A stretch of 56,529 nt of DNA from Bacteroidota bacterium (GCA_018268015.1 JAFDXJ010000001.1:1-56529), one strand, 5' to 3'; shown: positions 17,977 to 28,362, counted from the stretch's first letter. Notes: generated by a model from the sequence alone, not told the origin. Made by a program: numbers and translations.

Positions 17977-17977
17977 A

Positions 17978-18889
17978 TTATTTAAATTCCTGCCTGATAT
18001 ACTTTTCTAAAAAAAGATAGAGGTTCAATTTTCTCTCCGGCATGTTCTCTATTTCTTTTTCTAACATTTCCACTGTTAGATCTTTCATGCAATATCGCTG
18101 TATTTCGTACCAGGCTCTTTGTGCAAATAATCTATTTCCGGCAGCATGTTTTTTTTCTTTCGTTGAGGCTTTTTCTAGCTCACTTAATAAATGATCTATT
18201 CCTTTTCGTAAGAGTGCATTTGTTTTTACAATTGGAATAGGGTTTTCATTTTTTTTAAAACCCCGTGCCATTGCAGAAGACAAATTTTTAATGAAAATAT
18301 CCGCACCAGGTCGATCGCATTTATTGACAACAAAAATATCTGCCACTTCCAGTAAGCCGGATTTTATAGCCTGCATAGAATCACCGGATTCCGGCACCAA
18401 TACAACCACTGTTGTATCGGCAAGAGATGCAATCTCCACTTCATTCTGCCCCACGCCGACAGTCTCAATGAGGATGGCATCAAATCCTGCCACCTTCATC
18501 ACTTCTGATATTGCTAACGTGCGAGGATTTAACCCGCCTAAACGACCTTTGGAAGAAAGAGAGCGAATGAAAACATTTGGGTTTGTAAACCATTCATTCA
18601 TTCGGATACGATCGCCTAATAAGGCGCCCTGATGAAAAGGAGATGAGGGATCTACACATAATACGCCTACCTTTTTATTCTTTTGCAATAAACCTTCAAT
18701 CAAACCATCAACCAATGTACTTTTCCCGGATCCGGGAGGGCCCGTAATCCCTATTAATTTTACATCTGTAACAGGTAATTTTTTCAACCAATCAAAATAG
18801 CCGGGCGCTTCATTTTCAACCAGGCTAATGGCACGGGCTAAAGCCTGTTGATCTCCCGAAGTAATTCGTGTAAGAAGGTTTTCAAACAT
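17978..18889 (-). CDS. meaB: MeaB-type P-loop GTPase, methylmalonyl-CoA mutase chaperone
   Basis: A 303-residue SIMIBI GTPase that guards and reloads adenosylcobalamin in methylmalonyl-CoA mutase. The P-loop is GPPGSGKST, switch residues follow in VDPSSPF and ETVGVGQNEVEI, and the guanine motif is NKCD. A longer frame begins at 18925, but MFENLL at 18889 matches the family start and sits about 1-2 nt beyond the predicted transcript start of a good promoter. No mutase gene is in the window. Confidence 0.94.
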   Translation of the reverse strand: MFENLLTRITSGDQQALARAISLVENEAPGYFDWLKKLPVTDVKLIGITGPPGSGKSTLVDGLIEGLLQKNKKVGVLCVDPSSPFHQGALLGDRIRMNEWFTNPNVFIRSLSSKGRLGGLNPRTLAISEVMKVAGFDAILIETVGVGQNEVEIASLADTTVVVLVPESGDSMQAIKSGLLEVADIFVVNKCDRPGADIFIKNLSSAMARGFKKNENPIPIVKTNALLRKGIDHLLSELEKASTKEKKHAAGNRLFAQRAWYEIQRYCMKDLTVEMLEKEIENMPERKLNLYLFLEKYIRQEFK

Positions 18890-18894
18890 GATTG

Positions 18895-18926
18895 CAAACC
18901 TAAAGGAAATCCTTGTTGTTTTCAAA
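18895..18926 (-). promoter_or_regulatory. Promoter of meaB, nearly leaderless
   Basis: TTTG (18923-18926), 20 nt spacer, TAGGTTTG (18895-18902) on the minus strand. The expected transcript start is around 18889-18891, at or next to the ATG at 18889. Confidence 0.65.
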
Positions 18927-18994
18927 ACACAACATTTCTAATGAAAAGGAAAAAGTTTATATTGCAAACATGATGATAATCAAATAAAAAAGAC

Positions 18995-19624
18995 ATGATC
19001 AATTTTATTCCCATATTTCCGCTGAATCTTGTCGTATTTCCGGGAGAGAGAATTAACCTGCATATTTTTGAAGAAAGGTATAAGCAACTGATAAATGATA
19101 TAGATCAATCAAAAAAAAAATTTGGCATTCCATGCATCCTGGATAATAAAATTGCTCAAACAGGATGCCTGATATCACTTGAACAAATTGTAAAAAAATA
19201 CCCGGATGGTAAACTGGATATTACGGTTCTGGGTCAGCAAGTTTTTTCCATAATAGAAATTTTATCTGAAGTGCCGGATAAACTATACCAGGGCGCTATT
19301 GTAGCATATCCCGAAAGAATTGACCAGGGTAAATTTATTTTTAAGAATAAGGTTTTGAAAATGGTGCGTTTACTTCATGATGCACTCCATATCACAAAGT
19401 CATTTTCCAAACCGGATAAAGAACTGAATAGTTATGACCTGGCTCATGCTGCCGGGCTTTCCCTGGCAGAGGAATACGAATTACTTGAATTACCTGAAGA
19501 AAATCAACGGCTCGAATACTTAAACAGGCACCTCAAGAAAGTATTGCCTATTGTAAATGATATGGAAGCATTGAAAGAAAAAATAAAATTAAATGGCCAC
19601 TTTCGTGAATTGAAAGGCTGGTAA
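18995..19624 (+). CDS. LON N-terminal (substrate-binding) domain protein
   Basis: A 209-residue protein made only of the LON substrate-binding fold: it opens with IPIFPLNLVVFPGERINLHIFEERY, the hallmark of this domain, and ends in a helical stretch. There is no AAA+ ATPase or Ser-Lys protease domain, so it is not a Lon protease. Such stand-alone proteins are widespread; their function is unclear, possibly substrate or peptide binding. It is divergent from meaB. Confidence 0.9.
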   Translation: MINFIPIFPLNLVVFPGERINLHIFEERYKQLINDIDQSKKKFGIPCILDNKIAQTGCLISLEQIVKKYPDGKLDITVLGQQVFSIIEILSEVPDKLYQGAIVAYPERIDQGKFIFKNKVLKMVRLLHDALHITKSFSKPDKELNSYDLAHAAGLSLAEEYELLELPEENQRLEYLNRHLKKVLPIVNDMEALKEKIKLNGHFRELKGW

Positions 19625-19685
19625 AACTTTTTAATAAAATTAAATACAGGTCATATTCATTTATATATCCTAAACTTTTATCCGT

Positions 19686-19892
19686 ATGAATAAATTTTTT
19701 CGGGCATTGATTGCCGGTTATGGTGCCAAAAAATTAGGTGGAGGATGTTTTAGTACTATTTTAATTTTCCTTCTTCTATATTGGGCTTTAGGTACCTGCA
19801 ATGCAACCAAACCCGTACAACATACTTTTCAACAAAAACAGGCTTTAACTACTGCAGCAATTCAGCCTGCCATTGATTCAGCCGATCATTAA
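19686..19892 (+). CDS. Conserved small membrane protein
   Basis: A 68-residue protein: a basic amphipathic start, AGYGAKKLGGGCFSTIL, one hydrophobic helix (about 22-38), then a polar tail. Glycine-rich short proteins of this form occur in Chitinophagaceae, but I know of no function. It is separated from the LON-domain gene by 61 nt and from the tRNA terminator by about 80 nt. Confidence 0.6.
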   Translation: MNKFFRALIAGYGAKKLGGGCFSTILIFLLLYWALGTCNATKPVQHTFQQKQALTTAAIQPAIDSADH

Positions 19893-19974
19893 ATAAATGA
19901 ATCCCGGATCAACTAAGGGATGCGCTTTTGATTGTGAATTGAATCAAAGATTAAAATCTCTTACGCTGAGGCAT

Positions 19975-19999
19975 AAAAAAAACCTCTTAAAAAGAGGTT
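19975..19999 (-). terminator. Intrinsic terminator of tRNA-Phe
   Basis: AACCTCTT (19981-19988) pairs perfectly with AAGAGGTT (19992-19999), with a 3-nt loop. On the minus strand the stem runs into a T-run (A-run 19975-19982 on the plus strand). It begins 1 nt after the tRNA 3' end. Confidence 0.9.
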
Positions 20000-20000
20000 G

Positions 20001-20073
20001 TGGTGTGGGGCGGGATCGAACCGCCGACACAAGGATTTTCAGTCCTTTGCTCTACCGACTGAGCTACCGCACC
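20001..20073 (-). tRNA. tRNA-Phe (GAA)
   Basis: The cloverleaf can be drawn by eye: D arm GCTC..GAGC, anticodon stem AAGGA/TCCTT with loop CTGAAAA (anticodon GAA), and T arm GGCGG-TTCGATC-CCGCC. The acceptor stem is GGTGCGG against CCACACC, leaving a C-A mismatch at pair 5-68. The discriminator is A and the 3' CCA is not encoded. The gene is flanked by its own promoter and terminator. Confidence 0.95.
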
Positions 20074-20109
20074 ATCAAAAGTGAATGTTCTTTTTCACCA
20101 ATCGGGCTG

Positions 20110-20139
20110 CAAATATAAGGGCCGCATTTTATTTGCAAA
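20110..20139 (-). promoter_or_regulatory. Promoter of tRNA-Phe
   Basis: TTTG (20136-20139), 18 nt spacer, TATATTTG (20110-20117) on the minus strand; the transcript would start about 30 nt before the mature tRNA 5' end. Confidence 0.7.
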
Positions 20140-20182
20140 AATCAATTCCTGTTTTTTATTCTAACTAAAAATTAAAACATTA

Positions 20183-21619
20183 CTAAAACTCACAATTCTT
20201 AGGTGTGCGTGCAAATGGGATCACATCACGGATATTCCCCATACCGGTCACAAATTGTACGATCCTTTCAAATCCCAGTCCGAAACCTGCATGAGGAACC
20301 GTACCAAAGCGTCGAATATCCAGGTACCATTGCATTTCAGCTGTCGGCACATTCATTTTTTCCATACGATCCAATAATTTATCAAGCCTTTCCTCTCTTT
20401 GTGATCCGCCCACAATTTCTCCAATCCCAGGCGCTAAAATATCCATGGCCGCAACCGTTTTCCCATCTGCATTCATACGCATATAAAAGGCTTTAATCCC
20501 TTCGGGATAGGCTGTAACGATTACGGGTTTTTTAAAATGTTTTTCTACCAGGTATCGTTCATGTTCACTTTGTAAATCAATACCCCACTGAACATCAAAC
20601 TTAAATTTCTTCTTTTTATAATAGCTGCTTGCCTGTAATATCTCAATAGCTTCCGTATAAGTAATTCTTTCAAAAGGCTCTCTGCACACGAGTTGCAGCT
20701 TTTCCAACAAGCCCATCTCACTTCTTTTATCTACAGGCAAAGATTTTTCCTCTTCTGCAAGCCTTTCCGCAAGGAAATCGAGGTCTTCTTTATTATGATC
20801 CAATACAAATTGAATGATGGCTTTGATAAATGCTTCTGCCAGATTCATGTTATCTTCAATATCATAAAATGCCATTTCCGGCTCTATCATCCAAAATTCG
20901 GCAAGATGCCTGGTCGTATTTGAGTTTTCCGCTCTAAAGGTGGGCCCAAATGTATATACATCACCAAAAGCGGTAGCCGCCAGCTCAGCTTCTAATTGTC
21001 CGCTTACCGTAAGATGTGTGCTTTTACCAAAAAAATCTTCCCGGAAATTAATTTCGTTTTCCTCTGTTTTCGGTAATTGATCAAGCGGCAAAGTAGTTAC
21101 CCTGAACATCTCACCTGCGCCTTCTGCATCACTTGCCGTAATAACAGGTGAATGCAGGTAAATAAAACCGCGCTCATGAAAAAACTGATGAATCGCAAAT
21201 GCAAGGGAATGCCTGATCCGGAACACTGCGCCAAATGTGTTGGTACGGAAGCGGAGATGCGCTTTTTCACGAAGAAATTCAAGGCTGTGTTTCTTTGGCT
21301 GTAAAGGATATTTTTCCGGGTCGCTATCACCCAATATTTCAATTGAAGTTGCTTTTAATTCCAGTGCCTGTCCTTTTCCCGTACTATTTACAACTTCGCC
21401 TTTTACTTTAAGGGATGCTCCAGTAGTGATGCGTTTCAGGTCGCTCTCGGAGAGAATCCCTTCCGGCATCACAATCTGAAAATTACGCTGTGAACTGCCA
21501 TCCTGGATTGCAATGAATTGATTATTGCGAAAAGTACGAACCCAACCCATGATGGTTACCTTATCGCCCGCAATGCCGTGCTGCAATATTTCCTTTATTT
21601 TTTTTCTTTGACCAAACAT
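20183..21619 (-). CDS. asnS: Asparaginyl-tRNA synthetase
   Basis: A 478-residue class IIb synthetase charging tRNA-Asn. The N-terminal OB-fold anticodon domain (about 14-105, [13 protein letters not shown]) is followed by the catalytic core with motif 2 ([20 protein letters not shown]) and motif 3 ([15 protein letters not shown]). The ending [12 protein letters not shown] is typical of AsnRS and separates it from AspRS. Length is as expected. A TATATTTG -7 element lies at 21682-21689 without a clear -33 box. Confidence 0.97.
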   Translation of the reverse strand: MFGQRKKIKEILQHGIAGDKVTIMGWVRTFRNNQFIAIQDGSSQRNFQIVMPEGILSESDLKRITTGASLKVKGEVVNSTGKGQALELKATSIEILGDSDPEKYPLQPKKHSLEFLREKAHLRFRTNTFGAVFRIRHSLAFAIHQFFHERGFIYLHSPVITASDAEGAGEMFRVTTLPLDQLPKTEENEINFREDFFGKSTHLTVSGQLEAELAATAFGDVYTFGPTFRAENSNTTRHLAEFWMIEPEMAFYDIEDNMNLAEAFIKAIIQFVLDHNKEDLDFLAERLAEEEKSLPVDKRSEMGLLEKLQLVCREPFERITYTEAIEILQASSYYKKKKFKFDVQWGIDLQSEHERYLVEKHFKKPVIVTAYPEGIKAFYMRMNADGKTVAAMDILAPGIGEIVGGSQREERLDKLLDRMEKMNVPTAEMQWYLDIRRFGTVPHAGFGLGFERIVQFVTGMGNIRDVIPFARTPKNCEF

Positions 21620-21804
21620 GTAAAAAAACTTTTAAAATAGGAGTTGTTATTTAACTTATAAATTAAACTTTTTAAGGGCTGCAAATATAAAAGTCATTTC
21701 CCAAGCCGGCCGTTTTTTCTTTTGTCAAAAAATTATTTTAAAAAGGAGTGCTTCGGACCATTCCCTAAAAGATAAACAACCGAACCATTACATTTGCAAC
21801 AAGT

Positions 21805-22869
21805 ATGAAAGAGTTTTTACAACATGTTTACTGGGGGAATAGTAACCGAACGTATCTTTTGGTAACCGGAGGAATCCTATTGGGATGGTTGACTATACGT
21901 TTATTGAAAAAGTTTATTTTAAGTATTCTTAAAAAACTATCTCTACATTCAAATGGCAAGTATAAGCTCAATGATATTTTAGTTAATGTAACCAGTCGAT
22001 TCATATTTCCATTCCTCTATATTACTATTGCTTATTATGGCATTGAACAGCTCAACATCACTTCTAAAGTTGATCAATATATTAGTCTTGCCTTTGCCTT
22101 TGTAACAACTTACTTTTTTATACGCATAATCATACACTTTGTATATGCAATCATTGTGCACTTCATGGAATTTAAAGGCGAACCACCTGAAAGAATTCGT
22201 CAATTATCCGGATTATTGGTCATTATCAATATCGTTATATGGAGTATCGGTTTGTTGATGCTTATAAGTAATCTGGGATATGATATTACTACAATCATTA
22301 CGGGACTGGGGATTGGAGGAATTGCGATTGCCCTTGCAGCACAAAATATTTTAGGAGATGTATTCAGTTATTTTGTTATTTTCTTTGATAAACCTTTTCA
22401 AATTGGGGATAGTGTAACCATCAATGGGAAATCAGGTGAAGTGGAAAAGATAGGCATTAAAACATCCCATATTCGAAGTGTAACGGGAGAATTATTGATC
22501 ATGCCGAATGCGGAAATAGTAAAATCCACTATCCAGAATTTTCAGGATATGCAACAACGAAGGATTACATTTGTCATTCGCATACCGGAAGATACAGCGC
22601 TTCTTCAACTCCGGAAAATCCCGGATATCATTCGCCAGATTATTGAAGCAACACCGAATACAACTTTTGATAGAAGCCATCTATCCGGCTTGGGTGAAAC
22701 ATCCATACAGTTTGAAACCGTTTATCATATCAAGACTTCATCTTACATGGATTATATGAATGCGCAGCAACATATCTATTTTGAAATTTTAAAAGAATTG
22801 AAGCAGGAAAATATTCAATTATCATTTTTAAATTTTCCAACGATACCCGTAATAACTCCAAAAAATTAA
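21805..22869 (+). CDS. MscS-family small-conductance mechanosensitive channel
   Basis: A 354-residue membrane protein with about four helices, the pore-lining TM3 and the MscS beta domain. The conserved block GLGIGGIAIALAAQNILGD runs into FFDKPFQIGDSVTINGKSGE. It opens under membrane tension to release solutes. A TACATTTG -7 element at 21789-21796 places the transcript start only about 4-5 nt before the ATG, so a very short leader is likely. It is divergent from asnS. Confidence 0.94.
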   Translation: MKEFLQHVYWGNSNRTYLLVTGGILLGWLTIRLLKKFILSILKKLSLHSNGKYKLNDILVNVTSRFIFPFLYITIAYYGIEQLNITSKVDQYISLAFAFVTTYFFIRIIIHFVYAIIVHFMEFKGEPPERIRQLSGLLVIINIVIWSIGLLMLISNLGYDITTIITGLGIGGIAIALAAQNILGDVFSYFVIFFDKPFQIGDSVTINGKSGEVEKIGIKTSHIRSVTGELLIMPNAEIVKSTIQNFQDMQQRRITFVIRIPEDTALLQLRKIPDIIRQIIEATPNTTFDRSHLSGLGETSIQFETVYHIKTSSYMDYMNAQQHIYFEILKELKQENIQLSFLNFPTIPVITPKN

Positions 22870-22879
22870 TTAAAAAAAA

Positions 22880-22910
22880 TTGCCATTTAATTTTCCATAC
22901 GCTATATTTG
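22880..22910 (+). promoter_or_regulatory. Promoter of rho with a leader of about 150 nt
   Basis: TTG (22880-22882), 20 nt spacer, TATATTTG (22903-22910). The long untranslated stretch before rho (about 22915-23061) is C- and A-rich, which would suit autoregulation by Rho, but I see no defined structure. Confidence 0.55.
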
Positions 22911-23061
22911 CAGCAATATTTCACCGGAAACAAGCTGAAAAGCCCGATTTAAAACCCGCTCAGCTCGCCAGGTAATTCAATCACAATTTTTAATATAACG
23001 CTACAATTTCTTTAGCCTCTTCCATCAAGAAAATTTTTTCAATTAATACCTATCTTATTCT

Positions 23062-24738
23062 ATGTATGACATTTTGCAATTAAACGATATGCTCCTGCCC
23101 GAGTTGCATGATATCGCAGAACAACAAAAACTCACTGATATAAAAAAATTAAACAAACAGGATCTTATTTATAAAATCCTGGACTCGCAAGCCCTTAATA
23201 TGAAAGAAAACACATCTGTAAATTCCGAAAAACCAAAAAGAAAAAGAATTATAAAAGCAACTACTTCCAATACTTCCGAAGAAGCTGAGGTAATGACAGA
23301 AACAACGCCGGCAGAAAAAGCTCAGGCTTCAAGGCAAAAAACAGTAAAAAAACAAATTCATAAAAAATCAAGCCCGGAAGAAAAAACACCTTCTACGGAA
23401 GAAACAGAAGTTGATTCTGAAAACATGATGCCTGAGCTGAGTAGCAAATTACTCAGTATTTTCCATGATGATGAGCCGGTATCCCTGGATGAAAATGATC
23501 CTGAAGAAGGAAATGAATCTCTTGAAAATAAAGTAGATGAAGTTAAAACCCCTTCTTTACAAAACAAACCACCATTACCTCAAAAACAACCACAGAAAAA
23601 AGAATCTGCATTTAATATTGAGTTTGATGGTATCATCCAAGGAGAAGGCGTCCTGGAAATGATGCAGGATGGGTATGGCTTTTTACGTTCTTCTGATTAC
23701 AATTACCTCAGTTCACCTGATGACATATATGTTTCCCCTTCACAAATAAAATTATTTGGTTTAAAAACCGGTGATACAGTTTTTGGTTCTGTGAGGCCTC
23801 CGAAAGAAGGTGAAAAATATTTTGCTTTATTAAAGGTGGAAAATATCAATGGTAAAAGCCCGGATGATGTTAGAGATCGTGTACCATTTGATTATCTCAC
23901 CCCTCTTTTCCCACATGAAAAATTAAATTTATTTACACAACCTTCCAATTTTAGTACACGCATTATTGATCTTTTTACACCGATTGGTAAAGGACAACGT
24001 GGCTTGATTGTGGCACAGCCAAAAGTGGGAAAAACCATGCTTCTCAAAGAAGTGGCAAATGCCATTGCAAAAAATCATCCGGAGTGCTATCTCATGGTCG
24101 TACTTATTGATGAGCGTCCGGAAGAAGTAACAGATATGGAAAGAAGTGTAAAAGCAGAAGTGATTGCTTCTACATTTGATGAACCGGCGGAAAAGCATGT
24201 GCGTGTATCGCAAATTGCTTTGCAAAAAGCTAAGCGTCTGGTAGAATGCGGTCAGGATGTAGTAATCCTGCTGGACTCCATTACACGGCTTGCCAGAGCG
24301 CACAATACCGTTGCACCTGCCAGTGGAAAAGTATTAAGTGGTGGCGTTGAAGCAAATGCCATGCAGAAACCAAAACAATTTTTTGGCGCAGCCAGGAAAA
24401 TTGAATTTGGCGGTTCTCTCACCATTCTTGCTACGGCTTTAATAGAGACCGGCAGTAAAATGGATGAAGTGATTTTTGAAGAATTTAAGGGAACGGGTAA
24501 TATGGAATTACAGCTCGACCGCCGATTAGCCAATAAACGTATTTTCCCTGCTATTGATCTTGTAGCCTCCTCTACCCGAAGAGATGATTTATTACTGGAC
24601 AAAGAAGTACTGCAACGTATGAATATTCTCCGCTTATATATCAATGATATGAATACCGAAGAAGCAATGAATGAATTATTGAAGCGCATGCGTGGCACAA
24701 AAAGTAATGAAGAATTTTTAGCCAGCATGAATGGTTAA
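23062..24738 (+). CDS. rho: Transcription termination factor Rho with charged N-terminal insertion
   Basis: A 558-residue hexameric RNA helicase that ends transcription; the E. coli protein has 419 residues. The Rho_N helical domain lies at 1-45, then a low-complexity Lys/Glu/Thr/Pro-rich insertion (about 46-185), the RNA-binding CSD ([20 protein letters not shown]), and the ATPase core with Walker [10 protein letters not shown] and [11 protein letters not shown]. Such disordered insertions are known in Bacteroidota Rho and can alter RNA handling or phase separation. The start follows the leader described above. Confidence 0.97.
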   Translation: MYDILQLNDMLLPELHDIAEQQKLTDIKKLNKQDLIYKILDSQALNMKENTSVNSEKPKRKRIIKATTSNTSEEAEVMTETTPAEKAQASRQKTVKKQIHKKSSPEEKTPSTEETEVDSENMMPELSSKLLSIFHDDEPVSLDENDPEEGNESLENKVDEVKTPSLQNKPPLPQKQPQKKESAFNIEFDGIIQGEGVLEMMQDGYGFLRSSDYNYLSSPDDIYVSPSQIKLFGLKTGDTVFGSVRPPKEGEKYFALLKVENINGKSPDDVRDRVPFDYLTPLFPHEKLNLFTQPSNFSTRIIDLFTPIGKGQRGLIVAQPKVGKTMLLKEVANAIAKNHPECYLMVVLIDERPEEVTDMERSVKAEVIASTFDEPAEKHVRVSQIALQKAKRLVECGQDVVILLDSITRLARAHNTVAPASGKVLSGGVEANAMQKPKQFFGAARKIEFGGSLTILATALIETGSKMDEVIFEEFKGTGNMELQLDRRLANKRIFPAIDLVASSTRRDDLLLDKEVLQRMNILRLYINDMNTEEAMNELLKRMRGTKSNEEFLASMNG

Positions 24739-24849
24739 TCGCATTTTTCAATAAAAAACATATCTTATTTTCACTAAAGAATAAGCAATCGAAACCTTTA
24801 TCCAGGTTCGCATTTCATAGTGTGATGAATAATGCTCAGTCCTTATACA

Positions 24850-26862
24850 TTACCAGATATGAATCCGTTCATTTTCCGGTAAATACATTTTATCACCGGG
24901 TTGCACATGAAAAGCATCATAAAAATGTACTGAATTCATGAGTGGGCCATTAACACGCCACATGGGTGGTGAATGAGGGTTATTATTAATCCAGTAACGC
25001 AGGAATTCATCTTTCATTTTTACCCTCCATATTCTGGCAATTGAATAAAAGAAGCGCTGATCAGGGGTATAGCCATCAATTTTTGATGTATCCTGTCCTT
25101 CTTTTGTCAATTTAAATGCATCATAGGCTATGGCTACGCCGCCTATATCTGCCGTATTTTCTCCCAATGTCATGGCACCTTTTACATGCATTGTATCCAG
25201 TACGGTAAATGAATTATAAAGTTGAACGACCTGTTGTGTTTTTGCTTTGAATTTTTCATAGTCTGTTTTAGTCCACCAATTTTCTACGTTACCATATTTA
25301 TCAAACTGTGCGCCTTGATCATCAAAAGCATGGGTCATTTCATGCCCGATAACCATTCCGATACCTCCATAATTTAAGGCATCATCTGCATTTTCATCAA
25401 AATAAGGTGCCTGTAAAATCCCTGCGGGAAATACAATTTCATTTGCAAATGGATTATAATAAGCTGTGACTGTGGATGCTGAAGTAAACCATTCATTCCG
25501 GTCAACCGGTTGATTTAATTTAGATAATTCATACTGATAGTTATTGGAACAAGCAGCAACCATGTTCTCAAAATATTTTCCTTTAACAATATTTAATTTA
25601 CTGTAATCTTTCCATATATCGGGATAGCCAATTTTCTTTGTGATGGCAAAGAGTTTATCTTTCGCTTTCACTTTTGTACTGTCACTCATCCAATCCAGAT
25701 TTTCTATTCTCGCGGCAAATGCTTTCTGCAAATTATTAACCAGTTCCAGCATGCGCTTTTTGGCCTCCTCCGAAAAATATTTTTTTACATAAATTTCACC
25801 AATCCCGTCACCCAGGAGTTGATCAACCACATTAGCCATTATTTCTCCTCTCGTTTTTTGCATATCTTGACCGGTTAAGGCTTTATTGAATTCAAAATCT
25901 GCATCTACAAAAGGCTTGCTTAATGCACTTGCATAATTACGCATACTAGAGGCTTTCAAATAAATTTGCCATTCACTTATCGGAATTGTTTTAAGTAGCG
26001 TATTCAATTTATCATAGTAAGCAGGTTGTGCTACATCTATAGAATCGGTTTTGGCGCCCAGTTCATCCAGCACTTTATTCCAATCCATATTGGGTTCACG
26101 TTTTGATAATTCAGTCACAGCCATCATATTATAATTCGCATTTACATCACGAAGTTCAATATTATTCCTATGGGCAGCAGCGAGCTGCAAATCAATGTGA
26201 TAAACAATTTCAGCATCTTTTTTTGCGGTGAGTGAATCATTACCAATAAGGACAAATAAAGTGGAAAGAAAATTTTTATATGCCTGTTGAATGTTTTTAC
26301 TTGCCGGGTCTGATTTAAAATAATAATCCCGCTCGGGGAGCCCTATACCAGTTTGATATAAATGTGCAATATTCAGTTTACTGTTTTTATTGCCGGGGCC
26401 TATTCCAAATGCAATTAAAGATGCATTATAATTTTTAGCTTCACTGCTGACAAATTGGAGAAGAGATGAAATATCCTGTATACCATCAATTTTTGCCAGG
26501 ATGGGTTTTATAGGATTAAAACCCATTTGATTAATGGTAGCCGTGTCCATTCCGGATAAATAAAAATCACCTACCTTTTGAGCGATTGAACCGGCTGCAT
26601 TAGGGGCCTTTGAAACACTATCCAGGATTCCCTGTAAACGCAACCTTTGTGGATAATTCATAAACATATAAGCTCCTACTCCGGATTGAGAGGCAGGAAT
26701 CTGTGCGGTATCCTCCCATTTTTTATTTACATATAAAAAAAAGTTGTCACCGGGTTTTCGCGATGAATCTATGCCATTGATGGCAATAAAAGTTTTCTCT
26801 GAAGGATTAGAACATGCCGTGAACAATAAAGCACAAGCATAAAACAGAGTATATTTTCTCAT
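24850..26862 (-). CDS. M13 (neprilysin/PepO) family zinc metallopeptidase lipoprotein
   Basis: A 670-residue lipoprotein (lipobox LFTAC, C17). The zinc site is H507-E-M-T-H511, with the third ligand E568 in GENTADIGG. The substrate-binding motif reads TAYYNPFANEIVFPAGI, where the first residue is Thr rather than the usual Asn. The C-terminus ends IHIW, keeping the Trp of the family CxxW ending. It probably degrades peptides in the periplasm or at the outer membrane. It is convergent with rho. Confidence 0.95.
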   Translation of the reverse strand: MRKYTLFYACALLFTACSNPSEKTFIAINGIDSSRKPGDNFFLYVNKKWEDTAQIPASQSGVGAYMFMNYPQRLRLQGILDSVSKAPNAAGSIAQKVGDFYLSGMDTATINQMGFNPIKPILAKIDGIQDISSLLQFVSSEAKNYNASLIAFGIGPGNKNSKLNIAHLYQTGIGLPERDYYFKSDPASKNIQQAYKNFLSTLFVLIGNDSLTAKKDAEIVYHIDLQLAAAHRNNIELRDVNANYNMMAVTELSKREPNMDWNKVLDELGAKTDSIDVAQPAYYDKLNTLLKTIPISEWQIYLKASSMRNYASALSKPFVDADFEFNKALTGQDMQKTRGEIMANVVDQLLGDGIGEIYVKKYFSEEAKKRMLELVNNLQKAFAARIENLDWMSDSTKVKAKDKLFAITKKIGYPDIWKDYSKLNIVKGKYFENMVAACSNNYQYELSKLNQPVDRNEWFTSASTVTAYYNPFANEIVFPAGILQAPYFDENADDALNYGGIGMVIGHEMTHAFDDQGAQFDKYGNVENWWTKTDYEKFKAKTQQVVQLYNSFTVLDTMHVKGAMTLGENTADIGGVAIAYDAFKLTKEGQDTSKIDGYTPDQRFFYSIARIWRVKMKDEFLRYWINNNPHSPPMWRVNGPLMNSVHFYDAFHVQPGDKMYLPENERIHIW

Positions 26863-27015
26863 ATATTTTTTTTAAAATGAATGGAAACGATTTCAAGTTA
26901 GCATTTTTCTTTATCCTCCATAAATTATTGGATAAATGGTCGTTGGATTTTAACCCATAATTCACCCATAAAAGATCATCCATTCACTGATGAAGCATTG
27001 TATATGACCATCCGG

Positions 27016-28227
27016 TCAATAAATACTCTTTACTTTCAGTTTAATTTCCATCAGGTCGCCTTCCCGCATTATCACGATATTTAACCTTGCTCTGGCAGAT
27101 TGTAACAAAGTTTTGTATGCCAGTATATTATTTGAAAAATTACTGCCTACACCCAATATCACATCACCTATTTTAAAACCTGCTTTTTCAGCAGGAGAGC
27201 CTTTCATAATGTCCGTAATTGTAATGGCTCCATTGATCAGATAAATTCCGAGACCGGTATAAGAATAATCAAAAGAGTCACTGAAATTCTTATTGGGTTT
27301 GATAAAAATTTCCTGTTTGGGATAGTTTAAAATGATATTAAATCGGCGTAAAATATCATTACCGATAAGACCGCCTGTCTGTGGATAAGATGTCACTTTA
27401 TAGGTATCATCAAACACATATACAGGTACATCTTTAAAGCGGTAAGGTCCTACTTTTATATCCTTTATATAGGTTAAATACATGGTTTTTTTTCCTCCCA
27501 ATCCTTCAGCCTGTGTTGGGTAAAATTTTCGTCTTTTTTTAAATAAAGCACTGTCTTGTACAAGGTCTTCACTTAATAACATACAAAGGCCTGCCCCGGT
27601 ATCGAAATAATATTTTGTGAGGATGCGGTTATTATCTTGAATATTCACATCCAGTCTGGCCAGGGTACTGAATTGTGGTTTTAAGACATAACCTCCTTTG
27701 GGATAATCTAAAGCGCCGGGTGAATAAATATCCATCATATGCTTGTCGTAATTGATCATGACGATATAACGACGCAAAAAACTATATCCGATTATGCCAT
27801 CTATTCGAATACCATAAGACGCTGTAAGGATATCATAATTATTGATATGAAAATCTAAATGTTCTACACTAAGCCCATAAAAATGCAGGGTATGGTCATA
27901 GGCAAAATCAACTTGAATATTTCCTGCAATACCTTTTACAATTTTATCACTTTTAACGCGTGGAATTTTCAATTTATCTGTTGTTGCCGAGTCCAGGGAA
28001 ATACCACCGCTTCCTGTATCGAAAACAAAATGTAACGTATCATCTTTATCATCAAATTTTGCATTAACGATAATAATGCCTCCCGTCAATATTTTAAATG
28101 GAATGGAAGTAATATATTTTGCCGAAGGTGCTACAAATTCCTCCTGGGTATAAAGCGTTTTGGGTAAAAGAATGATGCCCAGAAGCATCATACAACAGAG
28201 TTTAAGAAAGGCGTTGCGCATTTGCAC
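27016..28227 (-). CDS. Two-lobed retropepsin-like aspartyl protease with C-terminal PDZ
   Basis: 403 residues with a signal peptide. Two DTG active-site motifs occur in one chain: FDTGSGG (D70) and FDTGAGL (D209). Each is followed by a hydrophobic-Gly motif, DGIIGYSFLRRY (143-154) and GGLIGNDILRRF (285-296), so the lobes look duplicated as in pepsin. A PDZ domain (about 325-400) ends the protein. Substrate is unknown; secretion and PDZ suggest regulated periplasmic proteolysis. It is divergent from mqnC. Confidence 0.88.
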   Translation of the reverse strand: MQMRNAFLKLCCMMLLGIILLPKTLYTQEEFVAPSAKYITSIPFKILTGGIIIVNAKFDDKDDTLHFVFDTGSGGISLDSATTDKLKIPRVKSDKIVKGIAGNIQVDFAYDHTLHFYGLSVEHLDFHINNYDILTASYGIRIDGIIGYSFLRRYIVMINYDKHMMDIYSPGALDYPKGGYVLKPQFSTLARLDVNIQDNNRILTKYYFDTGAGLCMLLSEDLVQDSALFKKRRKFYPTQAEGLGGKKTMYLTYIKDIKVGPYRFKDVPVYVFDDTYKVTSYPQTGGLIGNDILRRFNIILNYPKQEIFIKPNKNFSDSFDYSYTGLGIYLINGAITITDIMKGSPAEKAGFKIGDVILGVGSNFSNNILAYKTLLQSARARLNIVIMREGDLMEIKLKVKSIY

Positions 28228-28362
28228 GGTTTCAATTCTTTTAATTTTGGGAAATTACAGGTTTGTTGTTGAAAAAACAAACCATCTATCCGTTTAAAAA
28301 ACCGATCCGTATAGTATATATCAATTGGCTTATTGTAATTTTGCCTTCAATAATATCTAAGG

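Noticed and set aside
19897..20118. 73-codon plus-strand frame following the small membrane protein
   Set aside because: It runs through the tRNA-Phe gene and its terminator on the other strand.
24252..24728. 158-codon open frame on the minus strand across rho
   Set aside because: It lies fully antisense to the conserved Rho ATPase core and has no recognisable domain; a shadow of codon usage.
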